Of a stretch of DNA of 64,000 nt, positions 43,247-52,862 are shown one piece after another (position 1 is the stretch's first letter; each line of letters opens with the position of its first letter). Under the pieces are notes generated by a model, which saw only the letters and a program-made list of their open reading frames with translations, was not told where the DNA came from and searched no databases. A program made the translations under genes and the position numbers. Source of the stretch: Microbacterium sp. SLBN-146. Its GTDB lineage: Bacteria > Actinomycetota > Actinomycetes > Actinomycetales > Microbacteriaceae. The stretch is from NCBI RefSeq assembly GCF_006715145.1, contig NZ_VFMR01000001.1, positions 2,976,001 through 3,040,000 of the forward strand, read 5' to 3'.

Positions 43247-45106
43247 TCAGGAACGGACGCGTGCCCGGAGGACGTCGATGCGCGATTGGAGCTGAGCGAC
43301 AGTGGCCTGCGCCACGGCAGGACCTCCGCACACTCGACGGAGTTCGGCGTGCACGGCACCGTGCGGTTCGCCGGATTGGCGCGCGTACAGCCCGACGAGG
43401 CTGTTCAGGAGCTGCCGCTGTTCCTTGAGCGTGCGGTGCAGCGCGGGGGGCGGGACGTCCGGCGCGCCGGCGGCGCCGTCGGCAGTCTCCTGCGCTTCCC
43501 GCGTCCGCCGATGCCGGCTCTGCCGGGCCTGGCGCTGCACGAGCAGCTCGTGGACGTGTTCGGGTTCCAGGAGGCCGGGAAGCCCGAGGAATTCCTCTTC
43601 CTCCGGTGTCCCCGGCACCGCGAGCTGGCCGAACTCCTTGCCGTCGTAGAGCACGCGGTCGAAGTGCGCGAGCGACCCGAGCGCCTGGTAGGTGAACTCG
43701 TACGTCAACGCATCGGACGCGGAGTCCCCCGTTTCGGCCGCCGCGAGGAGGTCGTCGTCGAGCGCCCATTCGTCGTCGCCGCTGCTCTCACGGTCGAGGG
43801 CGTGGTCGCGTTCGATCTCCATGGCGTTCGCGAGTGCGAGCAGTTGAGGCACGTTGGGGAGGAAGACGCTGGCCGTCTCGCCGCGGCGGCGCGCACGCAC
43901 GAAGCGTCCGATGGCCTGCGCGAAGAACAGCGGCGTCGACGCGCTCGTCGCGTACACGCCGACGGCGAGTCGCGGGACGTCCACGCCCTCGGAGACCATG
44001 CGCACGGCGACCATCCACCGTCGCGTGTTGTTGGCGAACTCTTCGATGCGTGCCGACGCACCCTCTTCGTCGGAAAGCACGACCGTTGTCTGCTCGCCCG
44101 TGATCGACGTCAGGATGTCGGCGTACGCGCGCGCCGCGGTCTGGTCCGTTGCGATCACGAGACCGCCGGCATCCGGAACCTGTTCGCGGACTTCGGTCAG
44201 GCGCCGATCGGCGGAGCGCAGGACAGCGGGGATCCACTGCCCCTCGGGATCGAGGGCCGTTCGCCATGCCTGCGACGTGACGTCCTTCGTGTTGTCCTGG
44301 CCGAGTTGCGCCTCCATCTCGTCGCCCGTCTTGGTGCGCCAGCGCATCTGGCCGGCATAGACGAGGAAGAGCACGGGACGAACGACGCCGTCCTCCAGGG
44401 CTCTGCGGTAGCCGTAGTTGTAGTCCGTCCGGGAGAGCCGGATCCCCTTCTCGTCGGGGTGGTACTCCACGAACGGTATGGGTGCCGTGTCGCTGCGGAA
44501 GGGAGTACCGGAGAGGAGGAGCCTCCGTGTGGCGCGCCCATAGGCCTCGCGGAGCGCGTCGCCCCAACTGAGCGCATCGCCGCCGTGGTGGACCTCGTCG
44601 AGGATGACGAGCGTCGGCCGGTCGTGGATGAGTCGCTCGTGGACGGAGGCCTTAACGGCGACCTGCGCGTAGGTCACGGCGACGCCGTGGTACTGACGGG
44701 AAGGAAGCCCGTGCCGGTTGCTGAAGCCCGGATCGAGGCGGAGGTTGACGCGGGCGGCGGCGTCAGCCCACTGCGTCTTGAGGTGCTCGGTCGGGGCGAC
44801 GACGACGATCCGCTCGACGATGCGGCGCCTCAAGAGCTCGCTCGCGAGACGGAGAGCGAAGGTCGTCTTGCCGGCACCCGGTGTCGCGGCGGCGAGGAAG
44901 TCGCGAGGACCACCGCCGACGCCGTCGGGACCGTCCATCCCGAAATACAGGTCGAGGGCTTCCGCCTGCCATGCACGGAGCCGCTGCGCCGTGCCCCACG
45001 GAGCCCGCTGGGGGTAGGACGGCGAGAGGTGCTCGGCGGCGAAACTGCCGATGTGCTGCTCCGACGAGTCGTCCCGGACGGAGTCCGCCAGCGTCTCCTC
45101 GTCCAT
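43247..45106 (-). CDS. Superfamily 2 DNA/RNA helicase
   Basis: 619 residues. Walker A is AATPGAGKTTFALRLASELL, motif Ia VVAPTEHLKTQW, motif II ILDEVHHGGD, motif III LLLSGTPFRSD, motif V AVRMVSEGVDVPRLAVGVYA and motif VI FFAQAIGRFVRARRRGE. The layout resembles the XPB/type III restriction-like branch, with a C-terminal helical region (KEQRQLLNSLVGLYARQSGE) that may bind partners. It is widespread in actinobacteria with no assigned role, and no nuclease or methylase is adjacent. A GGGAGGGGG site precedes the ATG. Confidence 0.87.
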   Translation of the reverse strand: MDEETLADSVRDDSSEQHIGSFAAEHLSPSYPQRAPWGTAQRLRAWQAEALDLYFGMDGPDGVGGGPRDFLAAATPGAGKTTFALRLASELLRRRIVERIVVVAPTEHLKTQWADAAARVNLRLDPGFSNRHGLPSRQYHGVAVTYAQVAVKASVHERLIHDRPTLVILDEVHHGGDALSWGDALREAYGRATRRLLLSGTPFRSDTAPIPFVEYHPDEKGIRLSRTDYNYGYRRALEDGVVRPVLFLVYAGQMRWRTKTGDEMEAQLGQDNTKDVTSQAWRTALDPEGQWIPAVLRSADRRLTEVREQVPDAGGLVIATDQTAARAYADILTSITGEQTTVVLSDEEGASARIEEFANNTRRWMVAVRMVSEGVDVPRLAVGVYATSASTPLFFAQAIGRFVRARRRGETASVFLPNVPQLLALANAMEIERDHALDRESSGDDEWALDDDLLAAAETGDSASDALTYEFTYQALGSLAHFDRVLYDGKEFGQLAVPGTPEEEEFLGLPGLLEPEHVHELLVQRQARQSRHRRTREAQETADGAAGAPDVPPPALHRTLKEQRQLLNSLVGLYARQSGEPHGAVHAELRRVCGGPAVAQATVAQLQSRIDVLRARVRS

Positions 45107-45182
45107 CGGCCCCCTCCCAGAACTGCCCGAACAGCACGATTGACCACCCTAAGCGCTCCCGGCGACATCGACCGTCGGGCGC

Positions 45183-45188
45183 TACGCT
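45183..45188 (+). promoter_or_regulatory. -10 box of SGNH hydrolase copy 2
   Basis: TACGCT, predicting a transcript start near 45195 and a 24-base leader carrying GGGAGGG. Unlike copy 1, this mRNA has a normal ribosome site. Confidence 0.4.
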
Positions 45189-45218
45189 CGAAGACGTCGA
45201 ACGATCGAGGGAGGGCGA

Positions 45219-46076
45219 ATGTCCGACACGGATGAACACCGCGCACCTTTCGTCGCGAACGCGCAGCCCCACCCCTGGCGGCGCTACGTCGCGATCGGAG
45301 ACTCGTTCACCGAGGGGATCGGCGACCCCATCGAGGGCACGTCGGACCATCGCGGATGGGCAGATCGGGTCGCCGAGGTCCTCGCCCGTTCGGTCGATGA
45401 CTTCGCTTACGCGAACCTCGCTGTCCGGGGAAAGCTCATCGGGCAGATCGTCGCCGATCAGGTCGAGCCCGCGCTCGCGCTGCAGCCCGACCTCATCACG
45501 TTCTCGGCGGGGGGCAACGACGTCATCCGGCCGGGCGCCGACCCCGATGCGGTCGCCCAGCTCTTCGAGGACGCCGTCGTCCGCCTCTCGAGCGGTGGAG
45601 CGACGGTCGTGGTCTTCACGGGCATCGACACCAACTTCACGCCCGTCTTCCGCGGCATCCGGGGGCGGGTGGCGATCTACAACGAGAACATCCGCGCCAT
45701 CGCCGAGCGCTACGACTGCATCGTCGCCGATCAGTGGGCGCTCAAAGAGGTGCAGGACATGCGCTTCTTCGACGATGACCGCCTGCACTACAACGCACTC
45801 GGTCACCACGAAGTGGCCCGCATGGTCCTCCGCGCACTGAACGTCCCCAACGACCTTCAGCCGATGCAGCCCGATCCGCTGCCTGGTCGCACGTGGCGCG
45901 AGGCTCGTGCCGTCGATCTCGTGTGGGCCCGAGAGTACCTCGTGCCCTGGGTGCTCCGGCGGGTGCGCCATCAATCGTCGGGCGACCAGATCACGGCGAA
46001 GCGTCCCGAGGCACTCCCCTTCACGACTCCCACCCCCGGAAAAGACGCGTCGGACTCACGCGGCGACAACGTCTAG
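45219..46076 (+). CDS. SGNH/GDSL hydrolase (copy 2)
   Basis: 285 residues. Block I is AIGDSFTEGIGDP, block II YANLAVRGKL, block III FSAGGNDVIRPG and block V DRLHYNALGHHEV with the catalytic Asp-His pair. The N-terminal two thirds align closely with the hydrolase at 13245-14012, and both carry the unusual block GWADR-x-AE. There is no signal peptide. The C-terminal 40 residues are disordered. It ends 4 bases inside the convergent rRNA methyltransferase gene. Substrate unknown. Confidence 0.88.
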   Translation: MSDTDEHRAPFVANAQPHPWRRYVAIGDSFTEGIGDPIEGTSDHRGWADRVAEVLARSVDDFAYANLAVRGKLIGQIVADQVEPALALQPDLITFSAGGNDVIRPGADPDAVAQLFEDAVVRLSSGGATVVVFTGIDTNFTPVFRGIRGRVAIYNENIRAIAERYDCIVADQWALKEVQDMRFFDDDRLHYNALGHHEVARMVLRALNVPNDLQPMQPDPLPGRTWREARAVDLVWAREYLVPWVLRRVRHQSSGDQITAKRPEALPFTTPTPGKDASDSRGDNV

Positions 46077-46879
46077 CGTCGACGCAGCTCCCACAGAGCG
46101 ACGGCGCTCGCCGCTGCGACGTTGAGCGAATCGACGTCACCCATCATGGGGATCGTCACGATCGAATCAGCCGCAGCGACAGCGCGGCGGGAGAGACCGT
46201 CACCCTCGGATCCCAGGAGCAGTGCGACCTTGTCGTGGCCCCTCGTCGCGAACTCGTCGAGCGACACCGCGTCGTCCGACAGCGCGAGCGCGGCGAGGTG
46301 GAAGCCGCGCGCGTGCAGTTCCTCACTCGCTCCACGCCACTCGCCGATGCGCGTCCAGGGGACCTGGAAGACCGTCCCCATACTGACCCGCACCGACCGC
46401 CGATAGAGCGGGTCGGCGCAACGCGGGCTCACGAGCACGGCATCCGCCCCAAGTCCCGCGGCCGCACGGAAGATCGCGCCCACGTTCGTATGGTCGACGA
46501 TGTCCTCGAGGACGACGACGAGGCGTGCGCCGTCGACGATGTCAGCGACGGATGCTTCGACCGGCCGGTGCATGGCGGCGAGAACGCCACGGTGCACGGC
46601 GTACCCCGTGATCTGCTCGGCGATCTGCGCTTCCACGACGTACACGGGCACGTCCGGATGATTCCGCAACAGGTCGGCGGCATCGTCCAGCCACTTGTCC
46701 TGCACCAGGACGGACCTCGGGCGGTGCCCTGCAGCGAGGGCACGCGAGATCACTTTGGCCGACTCGGCGATGTACAGGCCGCCGGCCGGCTCGAGGACCC
46801 GCCGCAGGGCCACGTCGGTGAGGTCGCGGTAGTCGGAGATCCGCGGATCGTCGGCCTCGGCGATCCGGATGACTCCCAC
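46073..46879 (-). CDS. TrmH/SpoU-family RNA 2'-O-ribose methyltransferase
   Basis: 268 residues. The N-terminal substrate-recognition domain has AGGLYIAESAKVISRALAAG. The trefoil-knot SPOUT domain has motif 1 IVDHTNVGAIFRAAAGLGAD, motif 2 ALLLGSEGDGLS and motif 3 IPMMGDVDSLNVAAASAVAL. It methylates a ribose in rRNA or tRNA, and the exact nucleotide is not resolved. The GTG at 46879 follows a GATAGT box by 6 bases, so it too may be leaderless. Confidence 0.9.
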   Translation of the reverse strand: MGVIRIAEADDPRISDYRDLTDVALRRVLEPAGGLYIAESAKVISRALAAGHRPRSVLVQDKWLDDAADLLRNHPDVPVYVVEAQIAEQITGYAVHRGVLAAMHRPVEASVADIVDGARLVVVLEDIVDHTNVGAIFRAAAGLGADAVLVSPRCADPLYRRSVRVSMGTVFQVPWTRIGEWRGASEELHARGFHLAALALSDDAVSLDEFATRGHDKVALLLGSEGDGLSRRAVAAADSIVTIPMMGDVDSLNVAAASAVALWELRRR

Positions 46880-46891
46880 GCGTCCACTATC
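46880..46891 (-). promoter_or_regulatory. Possible -10 box for leaderless methyltransferase gene
   Basis: Minus-strand GATAGT (plus 46886-46891), spacer GGACGC, GTG at 46879. The first base departs from TANNNT. Confidence 0.35.
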
Positions 46892-46923
46892 GCACGCGTC
46901 ACACGACGGCAATGCTGCGCGCC

Positions 46924-46929
46924 TACACT
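46924..46929 (+). promoter_or_regulatory. -10 box of sirtuin gene
   Basis: TACACT, giving a predicted start near 46936 and a short leader with GGAGGTG before the ATG at 46949. Confidence 0.4.
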
Positions 46930-46948
46930 CGGGGACGGAGGTGATCCG

Positions 46949-47791
46949 ATGAGTGCCGAGATCGTGGCCGATGTCGCTGACGCGGTCGCCGCTGCCGTCG
47001 ATGCGCTCGCGGGTCGACGGATCGCCGTCCTGACGGGCGCAGGCCTGTCCACCGACTCCGGCATCCCCGACTACCGCGGAAAAGGCGCACCCGTCCGCAC
47101 CCCCATGACGATCGATCAGTACCTCGCGAGCGACGAGGCGCGCCGCCGCTACTGGGTCGGCAGCCATCTCGGATGGCGCGCCTTCGCAGCGGCATCGCCG
47201 AATGCGGGGCACCTCGCGATCGCGCGTCTGGAGGAGCTGGGACTCGCGACGGGCGTCGTGACGCAGAACGTCGACGGGCTCCACGTGCGCGCCGGCAGTC
47301 GGCGCGTCGTCGAGCTCCACGGAACGATGCGCCGCATCTTCTGCACACACTGCGGACAGGTCTTCGATCGGCGCGACTTCGCCGTGCGCGTCGAGAACGA
47401 CAACCCCTGGATCAACCAACCCGAGAACATCGAGCTCGGCCCTGACGGCGATGTCCTCCCCGAGAGCACCGAGGGATTCATCGTCCCCTCGTGCACCGTC
47501 TGCGGTGGTGTCATCAAGCCCGACGTCGTCTTCTTCGGAGAGTTCATCCCCGCGGAGAAGTTCCGCGAGGCCGAGCAGCTCGTCCGCGGCAGCGAGGCGC
47601 TCGTCATCGCGGGCTCGTCGCTCGTGGTCAACAGCGGAATCCGCCTGCTCGAGCGTGCGCGTCGGCGCCGGCTTCCCATCGTCATCGTCAACCGCGGTGA
47701 GACCCGCGGCGACGCCCGCGCCACGGTCAAGATCGATGCGGGCGCGAGCGAAGTGCTCGAGCGCCTCGCGACGGACCTGCCCGCACTCTGA
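46949..47791 (+). CDS. Sir2-family NAD-dependent protein deacylase
   Basis: 280 residues. NAD site: VLTGAGLSTDSGIPDYRG (residues 27-44). Catalytic segment: GVVTQNVDGLHVRAGS and His in ELHGTM. A zinc ribbon has cysteines in CTHCGQ and CTVCGG, separated by about 50 residues. Then PDVVFFGE and IAGSSLVVNSG complete the Rossmann fold. It removes acetyl or longer acyl groups from lysine. This long zinc-loop form is close to the class II/SIRT4-like subgroup. Which targets it has is not shown. Confidence 0.92.
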   Translation: MSAEIVADVADAVAAAVDALAGRRIAVLTGAGLSTDSGIPDYRGKGAPVRTPMTIDQYLASDEARRRYWVGSHLGWRAFAAASPNAGHLAIARLEELGLATGVVTQNVDGLHVRAGSRRVVELHGTMRRIFCTHCGQVFDRRDFAVRVENDNPWINQPENIELGPDGDVLPESTEGFIVPSCTVCGGVIKPDVVFFGEFIPAEKFREAEQLVRGSEALVIAGSSLVVNSGIRLLERARRRRLPIVIVNRGETRGDARATVKIDAGASEVLERLATDLPAL

Positions 47792-47807
47792 CCCCGCGGG
47801 CGGAGGT

Positions 47808-47819
47808 TAGGCTCGAAGC
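47808..47819 (+). promoter_or_regulatory. -10 box for leaderless phosphatase gene
   Basis: TAGGCT (47808-47813), spacer CGAAGC, GTG at 47820. Confidence 0.6.
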
Positions 47820-48425
47820 GTGACGACCATCATCCTCGTTCGCCACGGCGAGACCGACTGGAATCGCGACCGGCGCATCCAGGGCCGAACCGACATCCCG
47901 CTCAACGAGACCGGTCGGGAGCAGGCACGCCACGCGGCATCCGCGCTTCGCGAGCAGCTCGGTGGGATCGCACCCGTCGTCGTGTCGAGCGACCTCTCGC
48001 GGGCGGAAGAGACCGCATCGATCATCGCGGAGAGTCTTGGGGTCGACGTCTCGCGCACCTACGCCGACCTCCGCGAGCGCGCCTACGGCGACGCGGAAGG
48101 CGTCAGCACGAGCGAGTTCTTCTCGCGGTGGGGCGATTGGTACAGCGCGGATGTGCCCGGGGCGGAGTCGCGCGACGACCTGCGCGAGCGAGCCCTGACC
48201 GCATTGCGCCGCGTCGTCCGCGACGCCCGGCGCGACACGGCTCCCGTCTCACCGACCGTCGTGATCGTGGCGCACGGCGCGCTCATCCGCGAAGTCATCC
48301 TGCACGCGACGGCCGGCGAGCTTCCCCCCGCGGGTGAACGTCTCGCGAACGGTGCGAGCTTCAGCTTCCTCCTCGAACGAGAGCGGCTCAGCATCCGCTC
48401 CTACGCCGGCGCCGCCGTCGCCTGA
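47820..48425 (+). CDS. Histidine phosphatase family protein
   Basis: 201 residues. The phosphohistidine motif is ILVRHGETDWNRDRRIQG (His9), then SSDLSRAEETASIIAE, the second catalytic acid in LRERAYGDAEG, and the second His in VIVAHGALIREV. The branch includes phosphoglycerate mutase-like and alpha-ribazole or acid phosphatases. The substrate is not resolved. It ends 8 bases from the stop of the convergent CitE gene. Confidence 0.9.
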   Translation: MTTIILVRHGETDWNRDRRIQGRTDIPLNETGREQARHAASALREQLGGIAPVVVSSDLSRAEETASIIAESLGVDVSRTYADLRERAYGDAEGVSTSEFFSRWGDWYSADVPGAESRDDLRERALTALRRVVRDARRDTAPVSPTVVIVAHGALIREVILHATAGELPPAGERLANGASFSFLLERERLSIRSYAGAAVA

Positions 48426-48433
48426 CGAGGGCT

Positions 48434-49246
48434 TCAGCCGCCGACGCGTGCGAGGACCGAACGCGCATGGCGGAGCACCGGTTCGTCGACCATCGTGCCC
48501 TCGAACGAGAAGACGCCACGCGCTGTGTCGGCCGCCTCGAGCACACGTCGCGCCCACGCGATCGTGGCGTCGTCTGGCCGGTAGGCGGCACGGATGACGG
48601 CGACCTGGCTCGGATGGATGCACGCCGTCGCGGTGAATCCGGATGCCGCGGCATCCGACGCCTCGGTCGCGAGTCTCCGCGTGTCGGCGATGTCCAGGTC
48701 GACCGCGTCGATCGCCGCCTTGCCGCGCGCAGCCGCCGCGAGGAGGACGCGCGAACGGGCATAGCGTGCGATGTCCCGGTAGCGGCCGTCAGGTCGACGG
48801 CTCGACGATCCCCCGATGCTCGCGACGAGATCCTCTGCTCCCCACATGAGCGCCACGACGTTGTCGAGGCCCGCGATGCGGTCCGCCTGCGCAATCCCCT
48901 TGGCCGTCTCGCACAGCGCGACGACGTCGAACCGTGCGTCGATCCGGCCGAGTCGCTTGGGCGCTTCGGCCTTCGCGACCATGATGCGCCGGTAGTCGGT
49001 CTGCGAAAGGGTCGCCAGATCTGCCGAGAAGGCGTCGGTCTGCGGGGGGTTCACCCGCACGATGACGCGATCGGGATCGAGGTCGGACTCGATGAGCGCT
49101 CCACGGGCAGCGCGCTTGTCCTTCGGAGCGACGGCGTCCTCGAGATCGAGGATCACGGCGTCTGCGCGGTCGAAGGCCTTCGCGAACCGCTCCGGCCGGT
49201 CGGCCGGGCAGAAGAGGATCGCCGGTCCGAGTGTGAAGCGGCTCAT
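48434..49246 (-). CDS. CitE-like acyl-CoA lyase (HpcH/HpaI fold)
   Basis: 270 residues, TIM barrel. The motifs LFCPADRPERFAKAF, ADAVILDLEDAVAPKDK, VIVRVNPPQT, VALCETAKGI and VALMWGAEDLVASIGG place the metal ligands (Glu in CETAK, Asp in GAEDL) and the CoA site. The M. tuberculosis counterpart by gene order, Rv2498c, has been described as a lyase for (S)-citramalyl-CoA and (R)-3-hydroxy-3-methylglutaryl-CoA. That reaction would finish leucine or itaconate breakdown here. Its start overlaps the MaoC stop (ATGA). Confidence 0.9.
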   Translation of the reverse strand: MSRFTLGPAILFCPADRPERFAKAFDRADAVILDLEDAVAPKDKRAARGALIESDLDPDRVIVRVNPPQTDAFSADLATLSQTDYRRIMVAKAEAPKRLGRIDARFDVVALCETAKGIAQADRIAGLDNVVALMWGAEDLVASIGGSSSRRPDGRYRDIARYARSRVLLAAAARGKAAIDAVDLDIADTRRLATEASDAAASGFTATACIHPSQVAVIRAAYRPDDATIAWARRVLEAADTARGVFSFEGTMVDEPVLRHARSVLARVGG

Positions 49247-49743
49247 CGATCTTCTCCGTCGGTCGGGGCGCACCACAGGAGTGCGACGCGGGTCGCCGTC
49301 GCCACGACGGCGTCCTCCTGATTCCGCCCCGTGTGCACCATCGTCACGATCCCCTGCCCGGGGCGCGAGCGTGAGGGACGCGTCTCGGTGATCTCGGTCT
49401 CCGAGTAGAGCGTGTCGCCGTGGAAGAGCGGCGACGGGAAGGCGATGTCGGTGAGTCCGAGCTGCGCGACGAGCGTTCCCTGCGTGATCTGTGAGACGGA
49501 AGCCCCCACCATCGTCGAAAGCGTCCACATGGAGTTCATGAGTCGCTGCCCGAACGGCTGGTTCGCGGAGAACGCCGCGTCGAGGTGAAGCGCCTGCGTG
49601 TTCATGGTCAACGACGAGAACAAGACGTTGTCCGCCTCCGTCGCGGTGCGCCCCGGCCGGTGCAGGAAACGAGACCCCACCTGCAGTTCGTCGAAGTAGA
49701 GTCCTCGCTGCACGATGTTCTTCACGATGTCATGGTCCGTCAC
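49243..49743 (-). CDS. MaoC-family acyl-CoA hydratase
   Basis: 166 residues, one hotdog domain. RGLYFDELQVGSRFLHRPGR opens the fold, and the hydratase segment QALHLDAAFSANQPFGQRLM carries the Asp and His expected at the active site. It adds or removes water from an enoyl-CoA. In the equivalent mycobacterial cluster the MaoC protein (Rv2499c) acts on mesaconyl/itaconyl-type CoA. GTG start, 4 bases after the acyl-CoA dehydrogenase stop, so it is inside the same operon. Confidence 0.9.
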   Translation of the reverse strand: MTDHDIVKNIVQRGLYFDELQVGSRFLHRPGRTATEADNVLFSSLTMNTQALHLDAAFSANQPFGQRLMNSMWTLSTMVGASVSQITQGTLVAQLGLTDIAFPSPLFHGDTLYSETEITETRPSRSRPGQGIVTMVHTGRNQEDAVVATATRVALLWCAPTDGEDR

Positions 49744-49747
49744 GAGG

Positions 49748-50899
49748 TCACGCTACCCCGAGCGCCCGGGCGATCACGAGGAGCTGCACTTCGTTCGTGC
49801 CCTCGCCGATTTCGAGGATCTTCGAGTCGCGGTAGTGACGCGCCACCGGGTACTCGTTCATGAAGCCGTTCCCGCCGAAGATCTGCGTCGCGTCCCGCGC
49901 GTTGTCCATCGCCGCATCGCTCGACGTCAGCTTCGCGATCGCGGCCTCTGTCTTGAACGGTTTCCCGGCATCCCGCAGGCGCGCGGCGTGGTGCCACGCG
50001 AGCCGGGCGTTGTGGACGCGCAGCTGCATGCGGGCGATCGTGAACTGGATGCTCTGACGAGTCGACAGCGCTTCGCCGAAGACGGTGCGCTTGCCCGCAT
50101 AGTCGATCGCGGCCTCGAGGCATCCTTCCGCGGCACCCGTCGCAAGTGCAGCGATGGCGATGCGTCCTTCGTCGAGGATGTGGAGGAAGTTGGCGAATCC
50201 ACGTCCGCGCTCCCCCAGGAGGTTCCCCTCCGGGACGCGCGCGTCGACGAACGTGAGGGGATGCGTGTCGGAGGCGTGCCATCCGACCTTGTCGTAAGCG
50301 GCTTCGACCGTGAACCCCGGGGTCTCCCGGGGCACGATGATCGTCGAGATCTCCTTGCGCCCGTTCTGCTCGCCCGTGACAGCGGTCACCGTGACGAATC
50401 GGGTGATCGGAGTACCGGAGTTCGTGATGAACTGCTTCGCGCCGTTGATGACCCACTCGCCACCGTCGAGGCGCGCCGTCGTGCGCGTCGCTCCCGCATC
50501 CGACCCGGCCTCGGGCTCGGTCAGCCCGAACCCCGCGAGAGCGCGTCCTTCCAGGAGCGACGGCAGATACTCCTGCTTCTGCTGCTCCGTGCCGAAGCGG
50601 AACACGGGCATCGCTCCAAGACTCACGCCCGCCTCGAGCGTGATCGCCATCGACTGGTCGACCCGACCGAGCGCTTCGATCGCGAGGCAGAGCGCGAAGT
50701 AGTCGCCACCCTGTCCGCCGTACTCTTCGGGGAACGGCAGGCCGAACAGTCCCATCTCGCCCATCTGGGCGACGACGTCCATCGAGAGCGTCTTGGTACG
50801 GTCGGCCTCGTAGGCCTGGGGCGCGACGACCTCGTCCGCGAAGTCACGGACGAGGCGAGCCAGCTCGCGTTCGTCGTCGGTGAGATTGCTGTGGTCCAT
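49748..50899 (-). CDS. Acyl-CoA dehydrogenase (isovaleryl-CoA dehydrogenase-like)
   Basis: 383 residues. The three-domain acyl-CoA dehydrogenase fold shows ALAGFGLTEPEAGSDAGATR (FAD/substrate site), FVTVTAVTGEQNGRKEIST, and the C-terminal DATQIFGGNGFMNEYPVARHYRD followed by ILEIGEGTNEVQ, which positions the catalytic base region. It oxidises an acyl-CoA to the enoyl-CoA and passes electrons to ETF. Position between the carboxylase pair and MaoC suggests a branched short-chain substrate such as isovaleryl-CoA. GAGGA precedes the ATG. Confidence 0.93.
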   Translation of the reverse strand: MDHSNLTDDERELARLVRDFADEVVAPQAYEADRTKTLSMDVVAQMGEMGLFGLPFPEEYGGQGGDYFALCLAIEALGRVDQSMAITLEAGVSLGAMPVFRFGTEQQKQEYLPSLLEGRALAGFGLTEPEAGSDAGATRTTARLDGGEWVINGAKQFITNSGTPITRFVTVTAVTGEQNGRKEISTIIVPRETPGFTVEAAYDKVGWHASDTHPLTFVDARVPEGNLLGERGRGFANFLHILDEGRIAIAALATGAAEGCLEAAIDYAGKRTVFGEALSTRQSIQFTIARMQLRVHNARLAWHHAARLRDAGKPFKTEAAIAKLTSSDAAMDNARDATQIFGGNGFMNEYPVARHYRDSKILEIGEGTNEVQLLVIARALGVA

Positions 50900-50915
50900 G
50901 GGGATTCCTCAGGGG

Positions 50916-52862
50916 TCAGGAGGCAGTCTCGGTAGCCTCGTGGGCGGTGACGTGGGCGATGACCTGATCGCGGCGGACCTGATCGCCCACGGCGACGTCG
51001 AGGCGCACGATGCCGTCGTGGGGTGCCACGACAGGGTGCTCCATCTTCATCGCCTCGATCGTGACGAGTCGGTCCCCCGCGGCGACGGTGTCGCCGTCCG
51101 CGCGGTGGAGTGCGACGACGGCTCCCGGCATGGGGGCGCGAAGCTCGGGGGCGGTCGCCGCATCCGCGCGTTCGCGGGCGGCGCTTCGCAGTTCGAACGC
51201 TTCACGCCGAGTGAGAGGCATGACGCGGTGCGTCTCCCCGCCGACATGCACCCACACCCATCGACCATCGATCGCGGTCACGGCGTGGGAGACGAGAGGC
51301 GCTGCGGTGTCCGTCTCTCCGGCGGGGATCGATAGGACGTCGCCCTTCTCGGTCATCACGCGGACCGAGTACGCGGCGGGCGCACGGCCGGCGCGCCAGC
51401 CGCTTCCCGATGTCCACAGTGCAGACGCGGCCGGAGCCGAACCGGGAGAGGAGGCGGCACGGGCGGCGCCGACAGCGGCGGCGATCGCGGCGTCGCTGAC
51501 GGGCGCTTCCGCGAAGGGCGGCAGCCGGTCGATGAGGCCTGTGTCGAGCTCTCCGACGCGCACTGCGGGATCAGCGAGGAGAGCACGGAGGAAGGCGATG
51601 TTGGTCTCGACGCCCAGCACGACCGTCTCGGCGAGCGCCTCGTCGAGCCTGCGGAGGGCGTCCGCGCGATCCGCTCCGTGGGCGATCACCTTCGCGATCA
51701 TCGGGTCGTAGTCGGCTGTCACGACCGACCCCGTTTCGATGGCGGAATCCGTTCGGACCGCCGACGCCGCACGCCACGCCTCGACGCGTCCCGTCGCGGG
51801 AAGGAATCCGCGCGCGGGACTCTCCGCGTACACGCGCGCCTCGATCGCGTGACCGTCCAGACGCACGTCTTCCTGCGCGACGTCGAGCGGGAGACCCGCA
51901 GCGACGCGCAGCTGCTGCTCGACCAGGTCGATGCCGGTCACGAGCTCGGTCACGGGATGCTCCACCTGGAGGCGCGTGTTCATCTCGATGAAGAAGAACT
52001 CCTCGGTGCGGTCTCCCGCCACGAGGAACTCGACCGTTCCCGCGCCGCGGTAGTCGACGGAGGCGGCGGCAGCACACGCGGCCGCTCCGATCCGCGCGCG
52101 GGTCGCCGCGTCGACGACGGGTGACGGTGCTTCTTCGATGACTTTCTGGTGGCGCCGCTGGAGTGTGCACTCGCGCTCGCCGAGGTGGATGACGTGGCCG
52201 TGGGCATCGGCGAGGACCTGCACCTCGATGTGGCGCGGCCTCTCGATGAGACGCTCGAGGAGGAGGGTGTCGTCACCGAACGCCGACGTCGCGACCCGTC
52301 GCGCCGTCGCGAGGGCATCGGGGAGCTCCGCGGCGGAACGGACCACCTGCATCCCCTTACCGCCGCCACCCGCGGAAGGCTTCACGAGGAGCGGATAGCC
52401 CGTCGCGTCCGCGGCTTCGGCGATCCCGGCATCCGTCATCCCGTTGGCCGCGAAACCCGGGACGATCGGCACTCCGTGGGCGCGGACCTGCTCTTTGGAG
52501 CGGATCTTGTCTCCCATGACGTCGAGAGCGCGCTCCCCCGGTCCGACGAAGACGATGCCCGCCTCGGCGCAGGCACGGGCGAAGGCGACGTTCTCGGAGA
52601 GGAACCCGTACCCCGGATGGATGGCCTGCGCCCCCGTGTCACGCGCAGCTTTCAGGACGGCCGGGATGTCGAGGTAAGACGCGGACGCGGCGGCGGGGCC
52701 GATGCGGATCGCGATATCCGCCTCCCGGACATGGGGCGCATTCTCATCGGCGTCGCTGTACACGGCGACCGACCGGATGCCGAGACGGCGGAGGGTGCGG
52801 ATGATGCGTCGGGCGATCTCGCCGCGATTGGCAACGAGGACGGTGTCGAAGGTCATGTGCAT
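50916..52862 (-). CDS. accA1: Acyl-CoA carboxylase alpha subunit (biotin carboxylase plus biotin carrier)
   Basis: 648 residues. Biotin carboxylase domain: [23 protein letters not shown]-grasp loop [31 protein letters not shown] and [16 protein letters not shown]. After a linker, the C-terminal carrier domain has the biotinyl lysine at residue 606 in IEAMKMEHP. With the next subunit it carboxylates an acyl-CoA, in this context most likely 3-methylcrotonyl-CoA. The ATG at 52862 forms an ATGA overlap with the beta-subunit stop. A second ATG two codons in (52856) is possible. Confidence 0.94.
   Translation of the reverse strand: MHMTFDTVLVANRGEIARRIIRTLRRLGIRSVAVYSDADENAPHVREADIAIRIGPAAASASYLDIPAVLKAARDTGAQAIHPGYGFLSENVAFARACAEAGIVFVGPGERALDVMGDKIRSKEQVRAHGVPIVPGFAANGMTDAGIAEAADATGYPLLVKPSAGGGGKGMQVVRSAAELPDALATARRVATSAFGDDTLLLERLIERPRHIEVQVLADAHGHVIHLGERECTLQRRHQKVIEEAPSPVVDAATRARIGAAACAAAASVDYRGAGTVEFLVAGDRTEEFFFIEMNTRLQVEHPVTELVTGIDLVEQQLRVAAGLPLDVAQEDVRLDGHAIEARVYAESPARGFLPATGRVEAWRAASAVRTDSAIETGSVVTADYDPMIAKVIAHGADRADALRRLDEALAETVVLGVETNIAFLRALLADPAVRVGELDTGLIDRLPPFAEAPVSDAAIAAAVGAARAASSPGSAPAASALWTSGSGWRAGRAPAAYSVRVMTEKGDVLSIPAGETDTAAPLVSHAVTAIDGRWVWVHVGGETHRVMPLTRREAFELRSAARERADAATAPELRAPMPGAVVALHRADGDTVAAGDRLVTIEAMKMEHPVVAPHDGIVRLDVAVGDQVRRDQVIAHVTAHEATETAS

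Noticed and set aside
42779..45235. Long plus-strand open frame opposite the ferritin-VIT gene and the SF2 helicase
   Set aside because: It is a shadow of the helicase reading frame. All helicase motifs are on the minus strand.
45893..46948. Upstream extension of the sirtuin reading frame
   Set aside because: The frame stays open through the antisense of the methyltransferase gene, but the sirtuin motifs, ribosome site and TACACT box all fix the start at 46949.
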